DNA of 21,622 bases, taken from positions 1 to 21,622 of the forward strand of contig ONVB01000009.1 in assembly GCA_900321145.1 (NCBI GenBank), read 5' to 3'. Shown piece by piece: positions 14,157 to 20,417 of the stretch (the stretch's first letter is position 1; the number at the start of each line of letters is the position of its first letter). Under the pieces are notes generated by a model that was not told where the DNA came from, did no database searches, and saw nothing but the letters and a program-made list of their open reading frames with translations. Position numbers and translations under genes: made by a program. The stretch is from an uncultured Eubacteriales bacterium (GTDB taxonomy: Bacteria > Bacillota > Clostridia > Lachnospirales > Lachnospiraceae).

Positions 14157-14843
14157 TCATTTGTTCTTTAAATGATCCATAAGTGAAAGAACACATGATA
14201 TAAGATAAACTGCCGCGCCGCCGACATACATATAGAACCCTGCGCCGAAGCCGCCTTTAAGCTCCGGGCTTCCCTTCGCCTGCGCCGAAAGCTGCTTTAC
14301 CGCAGAGTAGAAGGTATGGTTGCGAAGTACCATCACGATCAATATGATAAGCACAACCACAGGCACAAACCTGACATAAGGCATGAGCTTATTATCCTTC
14401 AATACCCTTATATCTTCATACGCGGACAATACGAGCATCACAACAGCCGTCACCAGAACAAAGACCGCAATCCTGCCGAGCTCCGTCTGTCCCAAAGCAA
14501 GAACATTCGGTCCTACCTTGCCCGCCTTTTTCCCTGCATCAAAGAGATTGGCCTTCTGTGTGATCTCCCTGCTCGCTATATATATCCATCTGAAGAACGG
14601 AGCAAGATACACGATCAGCGCTCCCGCGAGCGAGAGAACGGTTGCCGGACTTCCCGCAAGCCTGTTAATGTATCCCGAAAAGTCAAATGCCGGCCCTAAT
14701 ATCTCTGCGTCACCCTTCGATTTCTCCATGGACTTTTTTGCCGCAGCCGCGCTTATAACCACCGGTTCGATAAGCGGCGCACTGCACTCGGGGCAGTACT
14801 GCTCGGTATCCGGCACTTCTTTTCCGCAATTCTTACATATCAT
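14157..14843 (-). CDS. Zinc-ribbon multi-pass membrane protein of unknown function
   Basis: The 228-residue product has an N-terminal zinc ribbon (CKNCG and CPECS, residues 3-20), a short linker, then about four membrane segments (near 68-90, 124-144, 158-176 and 202-222). The segment between the first two, with APFFRWIYI followed by NLFDAGKKAGK, resembles SPLFHWLSI and INLFKMASKDDG in the protein encoded just upstream, so the two are paralogues. ATG follows AAGGTG preceded by a repeated AAAAGAAG stretch. It lies 103 bases after the first paralogue; that gap is filled by an inverted pair of hairpin repeats. Function unknown. Confidence 0.85.
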   Translation of the reverse strand: MICKNCGKEVPDTEQYCPECSAPLIEPVVISAAAAKKSMEKSKGDAEILGPAFDFSGYINRLAGSPATVLSLAGALIVYLAPFFRWIYIASREITQKANLFDAGKKAGKVGPNVLALGQTELGRIAVFVLVTAVVMLVLSAYEDIRVLKDNKLMPYVRFVPVVVLIILIVMVLRNHTFYSAVKQLSAQAKGSPELKGGFGAGFYMYVGGAAVYLISCVLSLMDHLKNK

Positions 14844-14853
14844 GCATTCACAC

Positions 14854-14887
14854 CTTCTTTTAGCTTCTTTTAGATCCTTTTAGATCC
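14854..14887. repeat. Degenerate 10-bp tandem repeat in the leader of a zinc-ribbon gene
   Basis: CTTCTTTTAG occurs twice in tandem (14854-14873) and is followed by ATCCTTTTAG and ATCC, so a 10-bp unit runs about 3.4 times. On the minus strand it reads as repeated CTAAAAGAAG blocks just before the ATG at 14843, providing several Shine-Dalgarno-like sites. Confidence 0.7.
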
Positions 14888-14945
14888 TTCGCTTGCGCTC
14901 AGGATGACACGGTGTCATTCTGAAGGCGCAAGCCTGAAGAATCTT
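14883..14945. repeat. Inverted pair of intergenic hairpin repeats, copies B1 and B2
   Basis: B2 (14912-14945, + orientation) folds as ATTCT/AGAAT, GA/GA, AGGC/GCCT and a GCAA loop. B1 (14883-14910, - orientation) folds as ATCCT/AGGAT with GA/GA, GC/GC and a GCAA loop. The two are head to head around the palindrome TGACACGGTGTCA and can pair with each other over most of their length. B2 ends one base before the stop codon of the upstream zinc-ribbon gene (14947-14949). Confidence 0.85.
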
Positions 14946-14946
14946 T

Positions 14947-15786
14947 TTACTTTCTCATTATGGGAACCATCTGATCGAGGTCCTTGTTCATAAGCTTCAT
15001 AACTCTTGATACCGCAGAGCATATGATACCGATAAAGCAGATCCACGGGCCGATACCCCTGTTGGCATGTCCCGAAGCGCCAAGACTCTTGGCCTGCTTA
15101 AGCATCTCCCTGGCTTCCTTGAGCCCGTCCACAACCTCACCGTTGAAGATCGTGAGAAGCATAAAGAGAAGTACAACACCCACCAGCACAAGCTCTATAT
15201 AAGCTCCTACCTGAGGAATACTCTGCATCTTTGCCTTCATCGCCTGAACCTGAGGCAGGTAATCCGCCAGTTCCATTATAAGGAGAGCTAAACCGCAAAG
15301 AAGTATGAACAGTGCATATACGAAGAAAATGCTCTTTCCGAGTCCGTCATCCTTACTTGCCATCTTGAAAAGGTTGATTCCCTGCTTCTGACTCATTCCG
15401 AAAGCCGATACCTTGATCGAAAGCCAGTGGAATAAAGGAGAAAGCATTATAAAAAATGCTCCTATAAGCTGTAAAAGCTTCGAAAATGTCATGCTCGCCG
15501 CCATGGATGCGCCGATTCCCATTCCCATAGGGGCGCCGTAACCCGGCTGTGGTGCTCCGTATCCTGCCTGAGGCTGCTGGCCATATCCCGGCTGTGGTGC
15601 TCCATATCCTGCCTGAGGCTGCTGAACGTAACCCGGCTGCACCGGACTGTACTGCTGCTGATCGTTCGCTGTCTGAGCAAACTGTTGTGGCGGTACCTGA
15701 TACCCCTGCGCCGAAATCTGCGCCCCACAAGTCGGGCAAACGGCTGCTCCGTCAGGCACTGCTGCTCCGCATATCGGACAATTCAT
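14947..15786 (-). CDS. Zinc-ribbon multi-pass membrane protein with Gln/Gly/Tyr-rich linker
   Basis: The 279-residue product has a zinc ribbon (CPICG and CPTCG, residues 3-21), a low-complexity linker (about 26-90) built of PQPGYGQQPQAGYGA-like 15-residue units, and about four membrane segments in the C-terminal part (near 105-125, 155-175, 195-215 and 240-260). The start follows GGGAGG; 15 further codons are open upstream but lack a ribosome site. It is paralogous to the next gene downstream and shares its first 25 residues pattern with the protein at 12167-12766. Such linkers often mediate assembly or crowding of membrane proteins, but no function can be assigned. Confidence 0.85.
   Translation of the reverse strand: MNCPICGAAVPDGAAVCPTCGAQISAQGYQVPPQQFAQTANDQQQYSPVQPGYVQQPQAGYGAPQPGYGQQPQAGYGAPQPGYGAPMGMGIGASMAASMTFSKLLQLIGAFFIMLSPLFHWLSIKVSAFGMSQKQGINLFKMASKDDGLGKSIFFVYALFILLCGLALLIMELADYLPQVQAMKAKMQSIPQVGAYIELVLVGVVLLFMLLTIFNGEVVDGLKEAREMLKQAKSLGASGHANRGIGPWICFIGIICSAVSRVMKLMNKDLDQMVPIMRK
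15539..15641. repeat. 45-bp in-frame tandem repeat coding for the linker
   Basis: The unit starting CCCGGCTGTGGTGCTCC recurs at 15542, 15587 and (partial) 15632, an exact period of 45 bases (15 codons). Copies differ by few bases, which suggests recent slippage or recombination. Confidence 0.85.
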
Positions 15787-15818
15787 AGTTGTTCCCTCCC
15801 GTTTTTCCTTTGTTTTTT

Positions 15819-15847
15819 GATTCTTTGACAAACGCTCTCAGGATGAC
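15819..15847 (-). repeat. Degenerate intergenic hairpin repeat, copy C
   Basis: On the minus strand it reads GTCATCCTGAGAGCG then TTTGTCAAAGAATC, matching the repeat consensus at both ends but with a decayed inner stem. It lies in the leader of the zinc-ribbon gene at 15786. The remaining stretch 15848-16015 has no gene; I see only a weak possible -10 (TATGAT, minus strand, about 15928) in it. Confidence 0.6.
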
Positions 15848-16016
15848 ATAGTATCGTTCCGGGGATCATTCGAAACAAGGAATCCTTTCATGTGTACATT
15901 ACACACAAGTATGTAAAGTGTATCATACTTCTTCTTTATAGTAAAGAAAAAACAGGGATACGTGTCCTAAGAACATCACGCCGTGAGCTGACACCGAATG
16001 GCTTTTTTGATTGAGA

Positions 16017-16062
16017 AAAAAAAGAAAACACCGACTCCGCAGTTCAATCTGCAAAACCGATG
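16017..16062 (-). terminator. Probable terminator of tRNA-Lys
   Basis: On the minus strand CATCG pairs with CGGTG and GCAG with CTGC around an internal loop, followed by TTTTCTTTTTTTTC. It starts about nine bases after the tRNA 3' end. Confidence 0.65.
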
Positions 16063-16070
16063 CTTTAAAG

Positions 16071-16143
16071 TGGGCCACCGGGGGCTCGAACCCCGCACAC
16101 CCTGATTAAGAGTCAGGTGCTCTACCAAATGAGCTAGTGGCCC
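16071..16143 (-). tRNA. tRNA-Lys(CTT)
   Basis: The 73-base gene has acceptor arms GGGCCAC and GTGGCCC, discriminator A, anticodon loop CTCTTAA with anticodon CTT (+ strand 16108-16110), and T arm GCGGGG-TTCGAGC with CCCC. CCA is not encoded. It reads AAG. Confidence 0.96.
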
Positions 16144-16183
16144 GTTTTTGTTGCTTTGCCGTGTTGTATCGGCAACAAACGGT

Positions 16184-16250
16184 ACTATACCATATAACAA
16201 ATCATAATGCAAGCTTTTTTTTAAATTTTTTTAAAATTTTTTTGAGCACC
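16184..16250 (-). promoter_or_regulatory. tRNA-Lys promoter with an A-tract UP-like element
   Basis: On the minus strand TTGCAT (16207-16212) and TATAGT (16184-16189) are 17 bases apart, about 40 bases before tRNA-Lys. Immediately upstream, 16214-16243 is made of successive A7-T4-A7-T3-A8 tracts, as in UP elements of stable RNA promoters. Confidence 0.8.
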
Positions 16251-16260
16251 GTTTTTTCAC

Positions 16261-16896
16261 CTAAAAATGCGCCGCCACCTTACATATCGGATTGCCCATG
16301 GAAGAGAACTTCTCCTCATACTCGGTCATCACATTTCCTTCCATATATTCGGAGTGATGAAGATCGTAGGTTACATAGTCCTTTATCCAACCGGCCTCGT
16401 CAAACTGTTCGAGCGAAAAATCGAAGAGATCACGGTTGTCGGTCTTAAACTCCAGACCATGTCCGGGCATGAGCAGCTTCTCGTAGCGCGCCAGAAACTG
16501 CACCGAGGTCAGCCTGCGCTTTGCATGTCTGTCCTTCGGCCAGGGGTCGGAAAAATTCAGATATATCTTATCGACCTCGCCCTTTTCGAACCAGTCACAG
16601 ATATTCTCCGCATCCATACGGATAAACTTTAAGTTCGGGAGCATAAGCTCCTCCTGCTTCTCTATAGCTCTTATCAGCACACTCGAATACTTCTCGATCC
16701 CCACATAATTGATACCGGGATTGAGCTTGGCTAGGTCCGATATGAACCGGCCCTTTCCCATGCCTATCTCTATATGTATCGGATTTGCATTTCCGAATAC
16801 TTCCGTCCAGCAGCCCTTCTTCGGCTCTGTCTCCTGTACCACATATTCACTTTGAACCACAGCCTCTCTCGAGCCGGGGACATTCTTTAATCTCAT
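16261..16896 (-). CDS. trmB: tRNA (guanine-N7-)-methyltransferase
   Basis: The 211-residue enzyme makes m7G46 in the tRNA variable loop using S-adenosylmethionine. It has the SAM-binding motif IEIGMGKGRF (42-51), the acidic end of beta-2 in GIEKYSS (66-72), and the family signature NFSDPWPKDRHAKRRL (114-129) with the catalytic Asp117, plus TEYEEKF near the C-terminus for guanine binding. Length is normal. ATG follows GGAAG. It is transcribed from a promoter at 17000-17028 that overlaps the divergent lipoprotein promoter, with a leader containing a copy of the hairpin repeat. Its next neighbour on the same strand is tRNA-Lys, which has its own promoter. Confidence 0.95.
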   Translation of the reverse strand: MRLKNVPGSREAVVQSEYVVQETEPKKGCWTEVFGNANPIHIEIGMGKGRFISDLAKLNPGINYVGIEKYSSVLIRAIEKQEELMLPNLKFIRMDAENICDWFEKGEVDKIYLNFSDPWPKDRHAKRRLTSVQFLARYEKLLMPGHGLEFKTDNRDLFDFSLEQFDEAGWIKDYVTYDLHHSEYMEGNVMTEYEEKFSSMGNPICKVAAHF

Positions 16897-16944
16897 ACAC
16901 TTCTTCCTTGATCTTATTTTTACTCTCTTCCCGGGTTCGGGATT

Positions 16945-16982
16945 GTCATGTCAGTTCGTTTGCGCCGGGGACGAAGAATCTT
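16945..16982 (+). repeat. Degenerate intergenic hairpin repeat, copy D
   Basis: The ends GTCAT and CGAAGAATCTT of the repeat are kept around a changed core (GTTCGTTTGCGCCGGGGA). It lies in the trmB leader. The inner hairpin no longer pairs well, so this is a decayed copy. Confidence 0.5.
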
Positions 16983-16999
16983 CTCCTTTGCGAGCCTAC

Positions 17000-17028
17000 A
17001 TTATACAACCTCATTTTTTTCTTGTAAA
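17000..17028 (-). promoter_or_regulatory. Sigma-A promoter of trmB
   Basis: On the minus strand TTTACA (17023-17028) and TATAAT (17000-17005) are 17 bases apart. Its -35 overlaps the -35 of the divergent promoter. Confidence 0.78.
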
Positions 17029-17050
17029 TACTTGATTCGTTTGTTAAAAT
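17022..17050 (+). promoter_or_regulatory. Promoter of the lipoprotein gene
   Basis: TTGTAA (17022-17027) and TAAAAT (17045-17050) are 17 bases apart, about 30 bases before the ribosome site AAGAAAGGA of the lipoprotein gene. Confidence 0.65.
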
Positions 17051-17088
17051 AAATAAGTTGTATTTTTAATAAGAAAGGACTTGAAATC

Positions 17089-17691
17089 ATGAAACTCAAA
17101 AAATCGATACTTACCATATCTGCAGGCGCTCTTCTTGCATTTTCTCTCACTGCCTGCGGAGGCGGGAAGAAAGCATCGGAGACCACGACTGCGGCCACCA
17201 CAACGGCAGCCACAACAGAGGCCGCACAAACCGCTGCAAACACAGGTGATACAGCGCCCGAGACAGATGCTCCGGACATTTCCGCCGACAATCATTATAT
17301 CAGTTTCAACGGCGTCGACCTGAAAGCCGGAATGACCTGGGATGATGCGAAGGATTTCCTTGGCTCCGAGGTAAAGCCCATGGAGAAGATAGAGCCTTGC
17401 GGAGGCGGCGACTATATCCAGGAGATGTACTTCTATGACGGTCTCAGGGTTACTACCTTAAGAAGCGAGACCATAGTCGGTATCGAGGTTCCCATGGATA
17501 CGGAAAGCAGTGCCGCAGCCGGTGGTCAGATCAAAAAGGGCGACAGCCTTGAGCAGATAAAGGAAGCATTCGGTGAACCCTCTATGGAAGACGAATATAT
17601 GCTCGTGTATGAGGGTGCAAACGACTCGTTGTTCTTCTACATTGACAACAACGCTGTCACCTCCATAGCTATCATGAAGAATCCGGGCTGA
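17089..17691 (+). CDS. Lipoprotein with two BamE/BLIP-like repeats
   Basis: The 200-residue product has a lipoprotein signal peptide with lipobox LTAC and Cys23 as the lipidated residue, a Thr/Ala-rich linker (about 30-62), then two related modules. Each begins with a G-x-T/S-helix (LKAGMTWDDAKDFLG at about 77-91; IKKGDSLEQIKEAFG at about 149-163) followed by strands ending VGIEV or TSIAI. That is the pattern of small BLIP or SmpA/OmlA (BamE)-type folds. The protein would sit on the outer face of the membrane. ATG follows AAAGGA. The carboxypeptidase gene begins 48 bases downstream on the same strand, and I see no strong promoter between, so they are probably one operon. Function unknown. Confidence 0.85.
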   Translation: MKLKKSILTISAGALLAFSLTACGGGKKASETTTAATTTAATTEAAQTAANTGDTAPETDAPDISADNHYISFNGVDLKAGMTWDDAKDFLGSEVKPMEKIEPCGGGDYIQEMYFYDGLRVTTLRSETIVGIEVPMDTESSAAAGGQIKKGDSLEQIKEAFGEPSMEDEYMLVYEGANDSLFFYIDNNAVTSIAIMKNPG

Positions 17692-17739
17692 TCATCGCAG
17701 GATGCCTGAATTATAAATTAAAAGAATAGATAAAAGCCA

Positions 17740-19179
17740 ATGAAAAAACATATTTTAAAACTGATAATCGTATTATGTATATCCTTGGCAGCACCTCTTT
17801 TCTGCTGCCCGGCTTTTCCTGTACTCGCAACCGACCCGGACGAATCGGAGGAATACGAGGAAGAAATGAGTCCCGAGGAAAAAGAAGCGCAGGAACGAAA
17901 GGACAAGTTACCGATCACCTGCATGGGAAAGAACTATCCCAAGACGGGTTCCGACTCCATCATAGTCATGGATGCCGCTACCGGACAGGTGCTCTTCGAC
18001 AAGGACGCCCACTCCCGCCGCTATCCCGCAAGCATAACCAAGATCATGACCGCTTATTTGGCGTGCACCTTGGGCGACCTTGATTCCACTGTCACCATGT
18101 CCTACGATGCAGTATGGGAGACTCCGCGCGACAGCTCTCACATCGCGCTCGATGTGGATGAGCAGATAAGCTTAAAGGACGCCCTCTATGCAGTTCTTCT
18201 TGAGTCGGCAAACGAAGCGGCTTACGCGGTCGCGGAGCACGTGGGCGGCAGCTTACCCGAGTTCGTCGAGCTCATGAACAACACCGCCGCAGGCTTTGGC
18301 TGCAAGGACACGCATTTTGTCAACGCGAGCGGTCTTCATGACGATGATCACTATACAACCGCATATGACATGGCGCTCATAGTGCGCGGAGCGATAAAAA
18401 ACGATACATTTCGCGCCTTTGCGGCAACCAGATATCACGATATAGCGCCGACCAACAAGAACTCGGACGAGAGAAACCTGCTCCAGGATAACAAGTTGAT
18501 TCGCGAGGACTCGGATTATTTCTACGAAGCATGCGAAGGCGGCAAGACAGGTTACACCGACGAAGCGCAGAGCACTCTCGCAACCTGGGCCAAAAAGGGC
18601 GATATGGAGCTCATCTGTATTATTCTCTACAGCGACGAGTTTGCAAACAAGTACAATGACACCATCAATCTGTATGACTACTTCTTTGATTACTACTCCT
18701 ACTTCGAGCCCTTCAAGGATTATGCTTTTGACGGTGAAGTCATAACTCTCGCCTCCGATACTCTGTGCAAGTATTACAACTGCAACAATGCCGGCTTTAT
18801 GCATCTTGAGGTCGACAGCGGTGTAAAGCGAATAATCCCCACATCTTATGACAAGAAACTGTGCAAATACGAGTTCACCCCCTCCACAGACAGGGTAGAC
18901 GACAATATCATAGGTACCCTGAAGGTTACCTACAATGACGTGACCATAGTTGAGCAGCCTGTTTATTTTTCAGGCTTTGTCAAGTCAACGGACGAGGAGG
19001 CTATGGAGGAGGCTAAGGAAAATGATGCCCTCAATCCGGCCTACGCTGCAGGCAAGAAGAAAAACCACGTCGTTTTATATGTAATAATCGGAGTATTGGT
19101 TTTAAGCATACTCGCTCTTGTCTTAAGATTCCTTTATGTAAGAAAGGTTATGAATGAAAGAAAAAGGAGGAGACGGTAA
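17740..19179 (+). CDS. D-alanyl-D-alanine carboxypeptidase (peptidase S11, DacF-like)
   Basis: The 479-residue enzyme trims the terminal D-Ala of peptidoglycan stem peptides outside the membrane. It has a signal peptide (1-30), an acidic stretch (33-56), then the penicillin-binding motifs in order: SITK (Ser98 nucleophile, Lys101), SAN (156-158) and KTG (269-271). After the catalytic domain comes a PBP5-type beta domain (about 330-430) and a C-terminal membrane segment (about 443-468) ending in a strongly basic cytoplasmic tail (ERKRRRR). There is no good Shine-Dalgarno before the ATG, which fits cotranscription with the lipoprotein gene upstream. The next gene starts three bases after its stop. 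Confidence 0.94.
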   Translation: MKKHILKLIIVLCISLAAPLFCCPAFPVLATDPDESEEYEEEMSPEEKEAQERKDKLPITCMGKNYPKTGSDSIIVMDAATGQVLFDKDAHSRRYPASITKIMTAYLACTLGDLDSTVTMSYDAVWETPRDSSHIALDVDEQISLKDALYAVLLESANEAAYAVAEHVGGSLPEFVELMNNTAAGFGCKDTHFVNASGLHDDDHYTTAYDMALIVRGAIKNDTFRAFAATRYHDIAPTNKNSDERNLLQDNKLIREDSDYFYEACEGGKTGYTDEAQSTLATWAKKGDMELICIILYSDEFANKYNDTINLYDYFFDYYSYFEPFKDYAFDGEVITLASDTLCKYYNCNNAGFMHLEVDSGVKRIIPTSYDKKLCKYEFTPSTDRVDDNIIGTLKVTYNDVTIVEQPVYFSGFVKSTDEEAMEEAKENDALNPAYAAGKKKNHVVLYVIIGVLVLSILALVLRFLYVRKVMNERKRRRR

Positions 19180-19182
19180 AAA

Positions 19183-20307
19183 ATGGGGAGCAGTGAGAAC
19201 ATCGACACCTTAGAGGTGATTGAGCTTGCCAACAAGGATATGCTCGACTACTTCAACAAGGCATTCCTAAACCACCTTGAAGACATACAGTCCGTAAAAA
19301 CCCAGATCTTCGAGATAGACATCAAGACCGATGAGCTTGAGAAGACCAAAGACCTCTACGCATTTAAGTCAAATTCCAAGAAGAGCGTCTTTTCCCCCAT
19401 TATCAGCGACGGTTCCGAATCCGAGCGCGGCAAGATAATCAGCGACCAGCTTTCTTCCCTGGCTGACGCCCGTGAAGGATTGATCATGAGACTTCGCTCC
19501 ATGGAGATACGCTTGGGAGAGCTGAAAAAGCACCTTGCCAAGCTAAACGATGCCTCAGACGCTATAGATGCGTTAAAGAGCATGCCCGCGCAGGATGATG
19601 ACGAGGACGATTTCGAGCTTCTGTACGAGGAGAGCGGTATTCCCGCGGAGCTGATCGCCCACGGAAAGACCGTGCTCATGCAGTCGGCCTATGACAAGGC
19701 TGTTGCAAATGCTCTCCTTGACAAAAAGGTTAAGGACTCCATGGATTCGGTGACGCACAAGCTTGACGCCTTAAGCTATATGATATCCTCTGATCCGGCC
19801 CGCGCCAAGGTCACTCTCCACGAGATCAACCGATCCGCCAAGAAGCTTATATCGGCCATAGACGAGGTTCAGACGCGGCTTGACTACGAGCTTGATTCTA
19901 CAAAGTCGCTGAAGACTCTCCTAGAGGATTACTTAAATGAGCAAAAGCAGGCACATCCCTATCTGGTATTTAACACGGACCTTACCTGCGACGAAAGCGT
20001 AACCTCTCTCGCGCCGGTCTACTCCATATATACCATGAAGCTTATCGGCATATACCTTGACAACGCGTTAAAGCACGCCAATGCCGATAGTATAGATATC
20101 AGATTCATGCTCACCCCTAACAAGATTGAAGTCGCGATAGACGACGACGGAGACGGCATGGAGCCTGATGCCCCAAGCAAGGCCCCCTGGTACAGCTCGC
20201 TCAAGAAGGCAGAGGAGATCATCACCCTGCTCGGCGGTGAGCTTCATCTGAGCACGGATCTGGATCAGGGAACCAAGGTTTCCTTCTCCTACTACACAAA
20301 TAATTAA
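19183..20307 (+). CDS. DegS-like histidine-kinase ATPase protein lacking the H-box histidine
   Basis: The 374-residue cytosolic protein has a long coiled-coil N-terminal half (about 10-130), an acidic patch (136-146), a HisKA_3-like dimerisation region (about 175-240) and a HATPase domain (about 275-372). The ATPase motifs are kept: N-box DNALKHA (293-299), G1 DDGDG (321-325) and G2 GTKVSF (363-368). In the H-box, where DegS-type kinases have HDS, this protein has MDSVTHKLDAL; Met187 (ATG at 19741-19743) replaces the phosphorylated His. The DLRP-type segment is also changed. A strong AAAGGAGGAG site inside the end of the carboxypeptidase gene and a 3-base gap imply coupled translation. No response regulator is adjacent. 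It may be a pseudokinase or a partner of another kinase. Confidence 0.82.
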   Translation: MGSSENIDTLEVIELANKDMLDYFNKAFLNHLEDIQSVKTQIFEIDIKTDELEKTKDLYAFKSNSKKSVFSPIISDGSESERGKIISDQLSSLADAREGLIMRLRSMEIRLGELKKHLAKLNDASDAIDALKSMPAQDDDEDDFELLYEESGIPAELIAHGKTVLMQSAYDKAVANALLDKKVKDSMDSVTHKLDALSYMISSDPARAKVTLHEINRSAKKLISAIDEVQTRLDYELDSTKSLKTLLEDYLNEQKQAHPYLVFNTDLTCDESVTSLAPVYSIYTMKLIGIYLDNALKHANADSIDIRFMLTPNKIEVAIDDDGDGMEPDAPSKAPWYSSLKKAEEIITLLGGELHLSTDLDQGTKVSFSYYTNN

Positions 20308-20394
20308 AGATTCTCCGCTAACCCCCGGGATAACACCGTGTCCGCACCGTGCTTATCACCGTGTCATTCTGAGGGCGTAAGCCCGAAGAATCTT
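20306..20394. repeat. Inverted pair of intergenic hairpin repeats, copies E1 and E2
   Basis: E2 (20361-20394, + orientation) is a perfect copy: ATTCT/AGAAT, GA/GA, GGGC/GCCC, GTAA loop. E1 (20306-20340, - orientation) is a decayed inverted copy whose first bases overlap the stop codon of the preceding gene (TAAAGATTC). Three CACCGTG words (20334, 20345, 20357) lie between them. Confidence 0.75.
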
Positions 20395-20417
20395 ACATTT
20401 AGAAAGGTATAAAGAAA

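Noticed and set aside
14383..14883. Plus-strand ORF opposite the zinc-ribbon gene
   Set aside because: Antisense to a gene with a clear CxxC ribbon and good start; composition is that of a reversed membrane protein.
15539..15641. CRISPR-like repeat array
   Set aside because: The units are directly tandem without spacers and in frame with a protein linker.
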